Shown here: positions 48,436 through 57,774 of the stretch, one piece after another | Layout of the letters: every line of letters starts with the position of its first letter | How positions within the stretch are numbered: the stretch's first letter is position 1 | From: Kitasatospora xanthocidica | GTDB lineage: Bacteria > Actinomycetota > Actinomycetes > Streptomycetales > Streptomycetaceae | Direction: 5' to 3' | Assembly (NCBI RefSeq): GCF_014656195.1 | Contig: NZ_BNBY01000004.1 | Coordinates: 154,329 to 218,328, forward strand | Length of the DNA: 64,000 nucleotides | Notes under the pieces: generated by a model | Told to the model about the DNA's origin: nothing | Databases searched by the model: none | The model's input: the letters and a program-made list of their open reading frames with translations, nothing else | Translations under genes and position numbers: made by a program

Positions 48436-49284
48436 TCAACGGGGGAGATCGGCATGCCTCTCCAGGAACGTGCCCACTGCGACCGGGTCCTCCAGCGGCA
48501 GCGGGTAGACCAGCAGCCGGTCCACGCCGAGTTCCGCGTAACGCAGCGCGCTGTCCGCGTCCACCTCGACCAGATCGATCTGCATGAAGTTGATCTCCAA
48601 CCGGCCCAGCCGCGCCGGTCGGCACACCTCGGTCGCCGCCTTGCGCAGCCCTTCGAGGTGGGTGGCCAGGTCCTCCGGGGAGCTGCCGTTGCCGATCCAG
48701 CCGTGCCCCTTGGCGACCGCCCGCCGGTACGCGGCCGGGCTGTGCCCGCCGATCACGATCCGCGGACCGTCGGGCCGCACCGGGCGCGGATGGGCGTCCA
48801 CGTGTTCGAAGTTCGCGTACCGGCCGTGGAACTTCGGGTCCGATTCGGTCCACAGCTGCCGCATCGCGTCCAGGTACTCGTCGGTCCGGCCGCCGCGCTC
48901 GGCGAGCCGGACGCCCACCGCGGCCATCTCCGGTTCGAGGTAGCCGGGTGCGACACCGAGGAGGACCCGGCCACCGGACAGCACGTCGAGACTGGCGACC
49001 TGCTTGGCCAGCACCACCGGATTGCGTTGCGGCAGGATGAGGATCCCGGTGCCCAGTTCCAACCGCTCGGTCAGCGCGGCGACGTAGGACAGGTGCACCA
49101 GGGGGTCGAGAATCGGGTCGGTGGGCGCCATCGGCGAGTCGGGTACCCGGGGGCTGGGCAGCACCACGTGGTCCCCCACCCACCAGGAGCGGTAACCCAA
49201 CTCCTCGGCCCGGCGGGCCAGCCGTGCCGTCTCCGCCGGCCCCACCGTCGCCTTGGCGCTCAGACCGTACACACCCAGTTCCAC
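48436..49284 (-). CDS. LLM-class F420-dependent oxidoreductase
   Basis: 282 residues from GTG 49284 with GGAGG eight bases upstream. Typical TIM-barrel luciferase-like features: ELGVYGLSAKATVGPAETARLARRAEELGYRSWWVGDHVVLP, LELGTGILILPQRNPVVLAKQVASLDVLSGGRVLLGVAPGYLEPEM, and RIVIGGHSPAAYRRAVAKGHGW. Substrate unknown; coenzyme F420 is used by most actinomycete relatives. Confidence 0.92.
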   Translation of the reverse strand: MELGVYGLSAKATVGPAETARLARRAEELGYRSWWVGDHVVLPSPRVPDSPMAPTDPILDPLVHLSYVAALTERLELGTGILILPQRNPVVLAKQVASLDVLSGGRVLLGVAPGYLEPEMAAVGVRLAERGGRTDEYLDAMRQLWTESDPKFHGRYANFEHVDAHPRPVRPDGPRIVIGGHSPAAYRRAVAKGHGWIGNGSSPEDLATHLEGLRKAATEVCRPARLGRLEINFMQIDLVEVDADSALRYAELGVDRLLVYPLPLEDPVAVGTFLERHADLPR

Positions 49285-49491
49285 GAGGCCTGCCTCCGTC
49301 GATTCCCGCCCGACAACCGCACCGCGGCCCCGGACCGCACACGAGGTACGCACGGCCGGGTCGCCGCCGAACGGCCTCGAACACGCCGAGTCCGTCGGCA
49401 CGGCCAACCGGCCGTGCCGACCGCCCATTCCCGAGCGGCACGCGATACTTGCTCCAACCTTCCTTCCCCACCGGCTTGTTGGGAGAGCACT

Positions 49492-50007
49492 GTGTACCGC
49501 GACGACCGCCCGCGCGAGCTCCGCATCCCCACCGACCGCGAGACCGCCGAGGAGTGGGGCGAGCGGATCGCCGTACTCCGCGACGCGCCGCCCGGGTGGT
49601 TCGTCCTCCTCGGCCGGCAGTCGACCAACGACTACCTCTGCCACCTCGACCTCGACTACCACCTGGGCCGCGAGTTCATCGCCATCGTCCAGACCTCGCG
49701 CCCCCTCCCACCGGTCCACCGGATCGGCTCCGTCACCACCCCGGAGTCCCAACTCGGCAACTTCCTCGCCAACTCGGGCCGCATCGACCCCCGCACGATG
49801 CTCGGGCCGCTCGACACCGTCACCTCCACCGGCGAACTCCGCCTCGACGGCACCCCCACCCCCGTCGAGATCCACCACAGCCACGGCTGCCGCAGCGCCC
49901 TGCTGCCTCGACTTCCCTCCCAGCAGGGCTACGTGATCGTCACCGCCCCGGATGAGCACTGGCCCGCCGTCACCGACCTCGCCCTCGCCTCCCCGTCCGC
50001 GTTCTGA
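49492..50007 (+). CDS. Hypothetical protein
   Basis: 171 residues from GTG 49492, GGGAG upstream. YRDDRPRELRIPTDRETAEEWGERIAVLRDAPPGWFVLLGRQSTNDYLCHLDLDYHLGREFIAI is followed by a mixed alpha/beta segment ending GYVIVTAPDEHWPAVTDLALAS. No family recognised. The divergent region before it (to the oxidoreductase) is 207 bp. Confidence 0.7.
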   Translation: MYRDDRPRELRIPTDRETAEEWGERIAVLRDAPPGWFVLLGRQSTNDYLCHLDLDYHLGREFIAIVQTSRPLPPVHRIGSVTTPESQLGNFLANSGRIDPRTMLGPLDTVTSTGELRLDGTPTPVEIHHSHGCRSALLPRLPSQQGYVIVTAPDEHWPAVTDLALASPSAF

Positions 50008-50208
50008 CCCGGGCGGCGGCACGGAAGGGGCCCACCCAAGGACCGACGGGGCGCGCCACGGGTCGAGTGGATCGAGCGAGGCGAGGCCAACGCCCTGGCG
50101 CTGCTCGACGCGACCGGCTGCCCCGCCGCCTGCCGGCCGTGGCCCGAGGTCCTCGGGCCACGGCCGAACCCACCCGCCGGGTCGAACACCCGGAAGTGAC
50201 GCCGGTAC

Positions 50209-50994
50209 TCAGGCGGTCAGGGCGATGATGCGGGTCCAGTCCGGTTCCAGCTGGCCCTCGGCGAGTTCGGCGAAGATCCCCTCGGTGTCGATCCGGCCGG
50301 TGGAGATCACCCCGTCACCGGCCCGGTAGAACAGCAACTCCCGCCCCACGGGGACGATGATCGACCAGTTCGGCGCCAGACCGCCCTCGGCCAGCTCGGT
50401 GAAGAGGCCTTCGGTGTCGATCCGGCCGGTCGAGATCACTCCGTCACCCGCCCGGTAGAACAGCAACTCCCGCCCCACCGGCACGATCAGCGACCAGTTC
50501 GGCGCCAGACCGCCCCCGGCCAGGTCGGTGAAGATCCCGTTGGTGTCGAGGTTGCCGGTGGCGATTCCGCCGTCGCCGGCGCGGTAGAACAGCAGCTCGC
50601 GGTCCACCGGCACGATGTGGGTCCACCCGGCCGCCAGCTGCCCCTCGGCCAGCTCCGCGAAGATCCCGTTCGTGTCGATCCGGCCGGTCGAGATCACCCC
50701 GTCACCGGCCCGGTAGAACAGCAACTCCCGTCCCACCGGCACGATGTGGGTCCACCCGGCCGCCAGCTGCCCCTCGGCCAGCTCCGCGAAGATCCCGTTC
50801 GTGTCGATCCGGCCGGTCGAGATCACCCCGTCACCGGCCCGGTAGAACAACAGCTCCCGCCCGACCGGCACGATGATCGACCAGTTCGGGGCGAGCTTTC
50901 CGTCGGCCAGTCCGGCGAAGATGCCGTCGGTACCGAGTCTTCCCGTCGCTATCAGGCCGTCGTCGGTCCGGTAGAAGAGCAGTTCCCTGGACAT
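50209..50994 (-). CDS. Protein of six near-identical 43-residue repeats (beta-propeller-like)
   Basis: 261 residues, GGAGGAAGC before the ATG. The whole chain is the unit GRELLFYRAGDGVISTGRID followed by T(N/E)GIFAELAEGQLAAGWTHIVPV, repeated six times with no signal peptide. Units 2 and 3 are identical in protein. Each unit has alternating hydrophobic and aromatic residues ending in a W-x-x-I-V-P strand, as in tachylectin-like and other propeller blades. A carbohydrate- or protein-binding role is possible. At DNA level the 129-bp units are highly similar, so copy number may vary between strains. Confidence 0.85.
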   Translation of the reverse strand: MSRELLFYRTDDGLIATGRLGTDGIFAGLADGKLAPNWSIIVPVGRELLFYRAGDGVISTGRIDTNGIFAELAEGQLAAGWTHIVPVGRELLFYRAGDGVISTGRIDTNGIFAELAEGQLAAGWTHIVPVDRELLFYRAGDGGIATGNLDTNGIFTDLAGGGLAPNWSLIVPVGRELLFYRAGDGVISTGRIDTEGLFTELAEGGLAPNWSIIVPVGRELLFYRAGDGVISTGRIDTEGIFAELAEGQLEPDWTRIIALTA

Positions 50995-51226
50995 GCTTCC
51001 TCCTCAGTCGCAGGGACCGGGGCCGCGTCGTCCGAGGTGGACGCACGGTCACCGTCGGGTCGGTCCCGTGCCGACCGGCTCCCTCCACGCTACGCGCACG
51101 CACCGTCGGGTGTCACCAGCCGGACCGGCCGCCACCGCGATGCCTTTGAAGGCTCAACATCCCGATGACGGAGCGCAGTTACGGTGACCACGAGTCACCG
51201 GCGCGGCCCTACCGCCCGTCCGTCCG

Positions 51227-51261
51227 CGCGCAGGAAGTCGGCCCCACCGACTTCCTGCGCG
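51227..51261 (-). terminator. 15-bp stem hairpin after the acetyltransferase gene
   Basis: CGCGCAGGAAGTCGG / its complement with loop CCCCA, 22 bp past the stop of the gene at 51284-52045. No U-tract. Confidence 0.75.
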
Positions 51262-51283
51262 GCACGGGGCGCGAGGCCGTCGT

Positions 51284-52045
51284 TCAGGAGGACGCCCACC
51301 AGGTCGAGGGCGTGGCGACGGTGTAGCCCAGCGACTCGTACAGCGGCCTGCCCAGCTTCGAGGCGGTGAGCGTGGCCGGCAGGTCCGCCAGGTGGGCGAG
51401 GGCGCCGAGCATGACGGCCCGGCCCACGCCGCGCGACCGGAACGCCGAGGACGTGGCGACCCAGTAGTGGCTGCCGACGCCGTCGTCCAGCACGCTGACG
51501 CAGGCTCCCGCGGTCTCGCCGTCGATCGAGGCGATGAAGACGTCCACGCCCGGCTGTTCGATCAGTGCCGCCGGGAAGAGCTCGCCGGCGCGGTAGGGCT
51601 CGAACCCGTCCAGCTCGAAGCCCTCGATCACGACCCGCTCGGCCGTCCGGAGGTCCTCGGGCTCCCGGACCCGGATCACGTCCAGCGCCGGTTCGGCGAC
51701 GGGCCCGGGCAGGCGGAGCATGATCGGCATCTGCCAGTTGCGCAGGCCCAGGTGGTTCAGGTCGGTCGAGCTGAACGGGTCCTCGACGTACGCCGTCCCC
51801 GCGGCCCCGCGGACCAGCTCGCTCACCTCGGCCAGTTCGCCGGGGTCGAGGTCGGGCTCCTGGATCAGGACCCGCAGTCCTGCCCGCTCGTCGCCGTCGA
51901 CCGCGACGTATCCGCGGCGCCGGATCACCTCGTGCCCCCGGCTCCGGCCGGTCGCGGTCCAGAAGGCGGCGGAGTTGCGGGCCTGGCGCGTCGGCGCCTC
52001 GGCCAGGGAGACGGGCTGGTCGGTCGAAGTGGCTCCTGTTGTCAT
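51284..52045 (-). CDS. GNAT acetyltransferase, C-terminal domain enzyme
   Basis: 253 residues from ATG 52045; TACCGT seven bases upstream, so leaderless. The N-terminal half (about 1-125) is unrecognised; the C-terminal half is a GNAT domain with VATSSAFRSRGVGRAVMLGALAHLADLPATLTASKLGRPLYESLGYTVAT. The layout resembles two-lobed MshD-like acetyltransferases. Substrate unknown. Confidence 0.88.
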   Translation of the reverse strand: MTTGATSTDQPVSLAEAPTRQARNSAAFWTATGRSRGHEVIRRRGYVAVDGDERAGLRVLIQEPDLDPGELAEVSELVRGAAGTAYVEDPFSSTDLNHLGLRNWQMPIMLRLPGPVAEPALDVIRVREPEDLRTAERVVIEGFELDGFEPYRAGELFPAALIEQPGVDVFIASIDGETAGACVSVLDDGVGSHYWVATSSAFRSRGVGRAVMLGALAHLADLPATLTASKLGRPLYESLGYTVATPSTWWASS

Positions 52046-52174
52046 TGTGCCTACGGTAGTACGGAATTGACCCATCGCACGGGCCAATTCCGCACGGGCC
52101 GGCTGGGCCACCGGCCACCCCGGGCCCGCACACGCCCCGCACACGCCCACTGCACCACCGTCGGGCCGACGTGA

Positions 52175-52211
52175 CGGCGGGCCCGGACGCTCCACGCGTC
52201 CGGGCCCGCCG
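52175..52211 (-). terminator. polA: 16-bp stem terminator of polA
   Basis: CGGCGGGCCCGGACGC, loop TCCAC, complementary arm. It begins 18 bp beyond the polA stop. Confidence 0.85.
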
Positions 52212-52228
52212 GGTACCGCACGCCGCCG

Positions 52229-54982
52229 TCAGTGCGCGGCGGCCTCCCAGTTGGCGCCGAGGCCGACGGAGACGTCCAGCGGGGCGCGCAGCGGGTAGGC
52301 GCCCGCCATCTGCTCGCGGACGATCGCCTCGACCTGCTCGCGCTCGCCGGGGGCCAGCTCCAGGACGATTTCGTCGTGGACCTGGAGCAGCATCCGGGAG
52401 GTGAGCCCGGCCGCCCGCAGGGCCTCGTCCACCCGGAGCATGGCGATCTTGACGATGTCGGCGGCCGAGCCCTGGATCGGAGCGTTGAGGGCCATCCGCT
52501 CGGCCATCTCGCGGCGCTGGCGGTTGTCGCTGTTGAGGTCCGGCAGGTAGCGGCGGCGGCCCAGCAGAGTCTCGGTGTACCCGGTGGCACGGGCCTCGTC
52601 GACGACCCGGCGCAGGTAGTCGCGCACGCCGCCGAAGCGCTCGAAGTAGGTGTCCATCAGGCCCTGGGCCTCGGCCGGCTTGATGCCGAGCTGCTGCGAG
52701 AGCCCGTACGCGGACAGGCCGTACGCCAGGCCGTAGGACATCGCCTTGATCTTGCGCCGCATCTCGGCGTCGACCGCGTCGCCGGGGACCTCGAAGACCT
52801 GGGAGGCGACGGTGGTGTGCAGGTCCTCGCCGGTGGCGAAGGCCTCGATCAGCGCCTCGTCCTCGGAGAGGTGCGCCATGATCCGCAGCTCGATCTGGGA
52901 GTAGTCGGCGGTGAGCAGCGACTCGTAGCCCTCGCCGACGACGAAGGCGCGGCGGATGGCGCGGCCCTCCTCGGTGCGGACCGGGATGTTCTGCAGGTTC
53001 GGGTCCTGCGAGGAGAGCCGGCCGGTGGCGGCGACCATCTGGTTGAAGGTGGTGTGGATCCGCCCCTTGGGCGAGACGGTCTTGAGCAGGCCCTCGACGG
53101 TGGTGCGCAGCTTGGCCTGGTCGCGGTGGCGCAGCAGGATGACCGGCAGCTCGTTGTCGGTCTGGGTGGCCAGCCAGGTGAGGGCGTCGGCGTCGGTGGT
53201 GTAGCCGGTCTTGATCTTCTTGGTCTTGGGCAGGGCGAGCTCGCCGAAGAGGATCTCCTGGAGCTGCTTGGGCGAGCCGAGGTTGAACTCGTGTCCGGCG
53301 GCGGCGTGCGCCTCCTCCACCACGCGCTGGATCTCGGCGGCGAACTGGGCCTCCAGGCCGGTGAGCCACTCGCGGTCGGCGGCGATGCCGTAGCGCTCCA
53401 TCCGGGCCAGCAGGGCGGCGATGGGCAGTTCCATGTCGTGCAGCAGCCCGGCGGCGCCGACCTCGGCGAGGCGGGTGTCGAAGAGCGCGGCGAGGTCGAG
53501 CACGGCGCGGGCCTGGAGCATCAGCGACTGCGCGGCGGCCGTCTCGTCCTCCTCCGGCGCGTCGAAGGTGAGCTGGCCGCTCTCGGCGGCGGGGGCCGGG
53601 GTGAGGGAGCGGGCCAGGTACTCCTCGGCGAGCACCTCCAGGGTGAAGGTGCGGCGGCCGGGCTTCTCCAGGTAGGCGGCGAGCGCGGTGTCGGCGACGA
53701 CCCCGGCGATGGTCCAGCCGCGCTCGGCGAAGGCGCGCATGACCTGCTTGGCGATGTGCAGGGCCTTGGGGGCGGCCGGGTCGGCGAGCCAGTCGGCGAA
53801 GGCCCGCTCGTCCTCCTCGGCGAGCAGCGTCGGGTCGAACCAGGCGGCCGACTCGCCCGCGGCGAGGGCCACTTCGGTGACCTCGCCGGTGCCGAGCGCC
53901 CACTGGTAGACGGCGGCGAGGGCGACCGCGTTCTTGCCGTCGGAGGCGTGCTCGCGCAGCCAGGCGGCCAGGGTGCCCGGGTCGGTGAGCAGTTCGCCGT
54001 CGACCTCGACGCCGGGGGCGAGCTCGGCCTCCTCGGCGGCCTCGCCGGCGGCCGGGTCGATGCCGAAGACGCGGTCGCGGAAGTTGGCGTTGCGGAACTC
54101 CAGCGACTCCATCAGGGTGCCGACGGCGGACTTGTCGAACGCGGTGCGCGCCAGGTCGGCGACGCCGAGCGGGAGTTCGACGTCGCGGACCAGCTCGGTG
54201 AGGACGCGGTTGCGCTTGACCGAGTCGAGGTTGTCGCGCAGCTTCTCGCCGATCTTGCCCTTCACCTCGTCGGCGCGGGAGACGAGTTCGTCGAAGGAGC
54301 CGAACTGGTTGACCCACTTGGCGGCGGTCTTCTCGCCGACGCCGGGGATGCCGGGCAGGTTGTCGGACGGGTCGCCGCGCAGCGCGGCGAGGTCCGGGTA
54401 CTGGCGCGGGGTGACGCCGTACTTCTCGGTGACCTTCTCCGGGGTGAAGCGGGTGAGCTCGGAGACGCCCTTGGTGGGGTAGAGGACGGTGACGTGGTCG
54501 GTGACCAGCTGGAGCGAGTCGCGGTCGCCGGTGACGATGTCGACGTCGTAGCCGGCCGCCTCGGCGGCGGTGGCGAGGGTGGCGATGATGTCGTCGGCCT
54601 CGAAGCCCTCGGCCGTCAGCCGGGGGATGTTCATGGCGTCGAGCAGCTCGCCGATCAGGCCGACCTGGCTCCTGAACTCGTCCGGCGTCTTGGCGCGGTT
54701 CGCCTTGTAGTCGGGGAACTCGACGGAGCGGAAGGTCTGCCGGGAGAGGTCGAAGGCGACGGCGAGGTGGGTGGGCCGCTCGTCGCGGACGGTGTTGGCG
54801 AGCATCGACGCGAAGCCGTAGACCGCGTTGGTGGGCTGCCCGGTGGCGGTGTTGAAGTTCTCCACCGGCAGGGCGTAGAAGGCCCGGTAGGCCATCGAGT
54901 GCCCGTCGAGCAGCATCAGCCGGGGCCGCGGACCGGCTCCGCCGCCACCCGTCGCGCCCTTGTCCGTACTCTGCGTAGCCAC
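52229..54982 (-). CDS. polA: DNA polymerase I
   Basis: 917 residues from GTG 54982 (MATQSTDKG...; an in-frame GTG at 55009 is possible and lies nearer the TAGGAT -10 box). Three parts: a 5'-3' nuclease domain (LMLLDGHSMAYRAFYALP ... GDRDSLQL ... GDPSDNLPGIPGVGEKTAAKW), a middle domain that lacks the D-x-E of proofreading exonucleases and so is probably inactive, and the polymerase with motif A ADYSQIELRIMAHLSED, motif B RRKIKAMSYGLAYG and motif C QVHDEIVLE. It fills gaps in repair and Okazaki fragments. Confidence 0.97.
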   Translation of the reverse strand: MATQSTDKGATGGGGAGPRPRLMLLDGHSMAYRAFYALPVENFNTATGQPTNAVYGFASMLANTVRDERPTHLAVAFDLSRQTFRSVEFPDYKANRAKTPDEFRSQVGLIGELLDAMNIPRLTAEGFEADDIIATLATAAEAAGYDVDIVTGDRDSLQLVTDHVTVLYPTKGVSELTRFTPEKVTEKYGVTPRQYPDLAALRGDPSDNLPGIPGVGEKTAAKWVNQFGSFDELVSRADEVKGKIGEKLRDNLDSVKRNRVLTELVRDVELPLGVADLARTAFDKSAVGTLMESLEFRNANFRDRVFGIDPAAGEAAEEAELAPGVEVDGELLTDPGTLAAWLREHASDGKNAVALAAVYQWALGTGEVTEVALAAGESAAWFDPTLLAEEDERAFADWLADPAAPKALHIAKQVMRAFAERGWTIAGVVADTALAAYLEKPGRRTFTLEVLAEEYLARSLTPAPAAESGQLTFDAPEEDETAAAQSLMLQARAVLDLAALFDTRLAEVGAAGLLHDMELPIAALLARMERYGIAADREWLTGLEAQFAAEIQRVVEEAHAAAGHEFNLGSPKQLQEILFGELALPKTKKIKTGYTTDADALTWLATQTDNELPVILLRHRDQAKLRTTVEGLLKTVSPKGRIHTTFNQMVAATGRLSSQDPNLQNIPVRTEEGRAIRRAFVVGEGYESLLTADYSQIELRIMAHLSEDEALIEAFATGEDLHTTVASQVFEVPGDAVDAEMRRKIKAMSYGLAYGLSAYGLSQQLGIKPAEAQGLMDTYFERFGGVRDYLRRVVDEARATGYTETLLGRRRYLPDLNSDNRQRREMAERMALNAPIQGSAADIVKIAMLRVDEALRAAGLTSRMLLQVHDEIVLELAPGEREQVEAIVREQMAGAYPLRAPLDVSVGLGANWEAAAH

Positions 54983-55218
54983 GTCAACGTCCGTTCCTGC
55001 CGATTCCACTACCGGCCACCGATCCTATGGCCCGGCACCGACAAAAGGGGCACGGCACCGGCGGGGTCGGGGCCGTACCGGCGGCCGGCCGGCGGACCCG
55101 TCGGCACCCACCCGGCCCCGCCACGCCAGCCCCCGCCCGCACGGGGTACCGCCGAGTAGGACGGTCGTACGATCACAGGCAGCAGCACCCGTGATCCCCC
55201 AGCGGCAGGAGTTCCCCG

Positions 55219-55707
55219 ATGACCGATGCGGCCCCCGACACCGCCCCCGACACCGTCCCCGACAGCACCCCCGTCCTGAACGTCCCGCAGGAGGTGCTGG
55301 ACCACTTCGCCAAGCTCGGCGTCAGCCCGGAGACCTTCTCCGGCGGCCACCTCGGCGAGAAGCTCGGCATCCGGATCGTGGAGGCCTCCGGCGACCGCGT
55401 GGTCGGCACCATGCCGGTGGAGGGCAACCAGCAGCCGTACGGGCTGCTGCACGGCGGCGCGTCGGCGGCGCTGGCCGAGACGCTGGGCTCGATCGGGGCG
55501 ATGCTGCACGCCGGCCCCGGCCGGTACGCGGTCGGTGTGGACCTCAACGCGACCCACCACCGCTCGGCGACCTCCGGCCTGGTCACCGGGGTGGCGACGG
55601 CCGTGTTCAAGGGCCGCACCGCCGCCACCTACGAGATCGCGATCACCGACGACACCGGCAAGCGGGTCACCAGCTGCCGGCTGACCTGCATGCTGCGCGA
55701 CCTCTGA
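55219..55707 (+). CDS. PaaI-type thioesterase (hotdog fold)
   Basis: 162 residues, AGGAG upstream. A Pro/Asp/Thr-rich N-terminus (about 1-20) precedes the hotdog domain with QQPYGLLHGGASAALAETLGSIGA, the characteristic H-G-G motif with the catalytic Asp position replaced by Glu (ALAETLG). It hydrolyses acyl-CoA thioesters. Located between polA and the amino-acid transport operon, a position common in streptomycetes. Confidence 0.92.
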   Translation: MTDAAPDTAPDTVPDSTPVLNVPQEVLDHFAKLGVSPETFSGGHLGEKLGIRIVEASGDRVVGTMPVEGNQQPYGLLHGGASAALAETLGSIGAMLHAGPGRYAVGVDLNATHHRSATSGLVTGVATAVFKGRTAATYEIAITDDTGKRVTSCRLTCMLRDL

Positions 55708-56382
55708 CGGCCACCGCACCACCTCCGCCACACCCGCCACACCCCCGACCTCCACGACGTCGTCAACGTCTTCAACGTCTTCAACGTCTTCAAGGCCTTC
55801 GACGTCCGCACGGTCGGCGCAAGTTCAGTCAAGACAGCATCAAGTCCCTTTACCGCCCCCTTGTTTGACCATCTGCCACTCTGGGCAGGCGTTGGTCTGG
55901 ACGAGGGGGCGGTTCGCGTCTCCCGCGCGCGCCGATGTTTTCCATGCGCGTAACGCTGTGTAACAGGCAGGAAATCCGGGCGCGCTTCGGTTCCAGGACC
56001 TCCCGCCACCGCCGAAACCGCGTCGCCACACGCTCAAGGTCCGGATTCCGGACTCGCGCGGCCGAAACGCGGGAATCGAACGCGACCGTCCGGATATCGG
56101 TGATGCCAGCTGCAACCCCTATTTCTGGGCCTTACATCGCCCCATCAGCGCCTAAACGCCCACGATCGCCGGATCGATCGAGCCGAAACGACCACATGCT
56201 GAGACAACTGCTCCGTGTGCTCATAACAAGAGAATCACAGCCTGCTCGCAGCACTGCCCGAGCCGCCCAACGGCGCCTAGAGTCACGGCCAGTCACCGCG
56301 CCATCCGATTGGGCCTGGCCCTCCGCGCACCCCGGCTCCCGCCACTCCGGCGCGGGCGCATTCTGAACCGAAGGGGACCCTC
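55708..56382. other. Long intergenic region before the transport operon
   Basis: About 675 bp without a supported gene. It starts with a 9-bp tandem repeat (55764-55799) and continues with DNA of clearly lower GC than the surroundings (roughly 55850-56280). A -10-like TAGAGT occurs near 56277. The stretch probably holds the operon's promoter and control sites; an open frame at 55935-56366 does not look like protein. Confidence 0.5.
55764..55799. repeat. 9-bp tandem repeat (CAACGTCTT, four units)
   Basis: Three perfect units and one changed unit (CAAGGCCTT) follow the thioesterase stop. It may arise by slippage. Confidence 0.8.
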
Positions 56383-57618
56383 GTGCGTCACCGTTCAGCA
56401 GTTGTCGTGAGCATTGCCGTGATCGCCGCCCTCAGCCTCAGCGCCTGCGGCTCCCGCGATGACAAGAAGTCCGGTGACGGAGGCAGCGGCGGCGGCTCCG
56501 CCACCACCGTCACCATCGGCATCGACGCCCCGCTCACCGGCGACCTCTCCGCCATCGGCCTCGGCATCCGCAACTCCGTCGAGCTCGCGGTGAAGAAGGC
56601 CAACGAGGCCAACGAGGTCCCCGGCGTCAAGTTCCAGATCAAGGCCCTGGACGACACCGGCAAGCCCGGCCCCGGCCAGCAGAACGCCACCCAGCTCGTC
56701 GGCGACACCAGCGTCATCGGCGTCGTCGGCCCGCTGAACTCCAGCGTCGCCCAGTCGATGCAGCAGATCTTCGCCGACGCCAACCTGGTCGAGATCTCCC
56801 CCGCCAACACCGGCGTCGCCCTCAGCCAGGGCGAGAAGTGGGCCAGCGGCGAGAAGACGCGCCCCTTCAAGACGTACTTCCGCACCGCCACCACCGACGC
56901 CGTCCAGGGCCCCTTCGCCGCCCAGTACCTCGCCAAGGACGCCAAGAAGTCCAAGGTCTTCCTCATCGACGACCAGAAGACCTACGGCGCCGGCCTGGCC
57001 GCCACCTTCAAGGCCGAGTACACCAAGCAGGGCGGCACCATCGTCGGCGAGGAGCACGTCAACCCGGACGACCGCGACTTCGCCGCCATCGTCACCAAGG
57101 TCCGGGCCTCCGGCGCCGAGGCCGTCTACTACGGCGGCGAGTACCCCGCGGCCGGCCCGCTCTCCCTCCAGCTCAAGGACGCCGGCGTCAACATCCCGCT
57201 GATGGGCGGCGACGGCATGCAGAGCAAGGACTTCATCAAGCTCAACCCGAAGAGCGCCGGTGACCTCGCCACCGCCGTCGGCGGCGCCGTCGAGCAGCTC
57301 CCGACCGCCGCGAAGTTCATCGCCGACTACAAGGCCGCGGGCTACAAGGACGCCTACGAGACCTACGGCGGCTACTCCTACGACAGCGGCTGGGCCATCG
57401 TCCAGGCCGTCAAGGCCGTCGTCGCCGCCAACAACGGCAAGCTCCCGGCCAACCCCCGCGCCGCCGTCGTCGACGCCGTCCAGAAGGTCTCCTTCGACGG
57501 CGTGACCGGCAAGGTCTCGTTCGACGAGTTCGGCGACACCACCAACAAGCAGCTCACCGTCTACGCCGTCAAGGACGGCAAGTGGGACGTGGAGAAGACC
57601 GGCACCTTCAGCGGCTGA
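56383..57618 (+). CDS. Branched-chain amino acid ABC transporter, substrate-binding lipoprotein (LivJ-type)
   Basis: 411 residues, GTG with AAGGGG upstream. Signal peptide with lipobox LSAC (Cys22). The binding domain reads VTIGIDAPLTGDLSAIGLGIRNSVELAVKKANEANEVPGVKFQIKALDDTGKPGPGQQNATQLV, the standard receptor fold for Leu/Ile/Val-type ligands. Being the first gene it is separated from the permease genes by a 12-bp stem hairpin (57688-57720), so it is probably made in excess. Confidence 0.95.
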   Translation: MRHRSAVVVSIAVIAALSLSACGSRDDKKSGDGGSGGGSATTVTIGIDAPLTGDLSAIGLGIRNSVELAVKKANEANEVPGVKFQIKALDDTGKPGPGQQNATQLVGDTSVIGVVGPLNSSVAQSMQQIFADANLVEISPANTGVALSQGEKWASGEKTRPFKTYFRTATTDAVQGPFAAQYLAKDAKKSKVFLIDDQKTYGAGLAATFKAEYTKQGGTIVGEEHVNPDDRDFAAIVTKVRASGAEAVYYGGEYPAAGPLSLQLKDAGVNIPLMGGDGMQSKDFIKLNPKSAGDLATAVGGAVEQLPTAAKFIADYKAAGYKDAYETYGGYSYDSGWAIVQAVKAVVAANNGKLPANPRAAVVDAVQKVSFDGVTGKVSFDEFGDTTNKQLTVYAVKDGKWDVEKTGTFSG

Positions 57619-57687
57619 CCCGGCGTCACCACCAAGCCGGGCGGCAGCACGTCGCCACCCGGAAAACCGGCTCCACTTCACCACCCA

Positions 57688-57720
57688 GCGCGCGGGGGCG
57701 CCACGAGTGCCCCCGCGCGC
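57688..57720 (+). terminator. Intercistronic hairpin between binding protein and permease genes
   Basis: GCGCGCGGGGGC / GCCCCCGCGCGC with nine-base loop, 70 bp after the first gene. In ABC operons such hairpins raise the level of the binding protein relative to the membrane parts. Confidence 0.75.
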
Positions 57721-57774
57721 CCCCACATCCACCACCCACGCGGACACCCCCGAACGCACTACGGAGGCCCAGCG

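Noticed and set aside
50066..50199. Short + strand stretch reading VEWIERGEANALALLDATGC... before a TGA
   Set aside because: It has protein-like character but no start codon upstream; at best a gene remnant and too short to call.
55935..56366. 143-codon + strand frame before the transport operon
   Set aside because: Arg/Ser-rich, no good start signal, amino-acid pattern like non-coding DNA; kept as intergenic.
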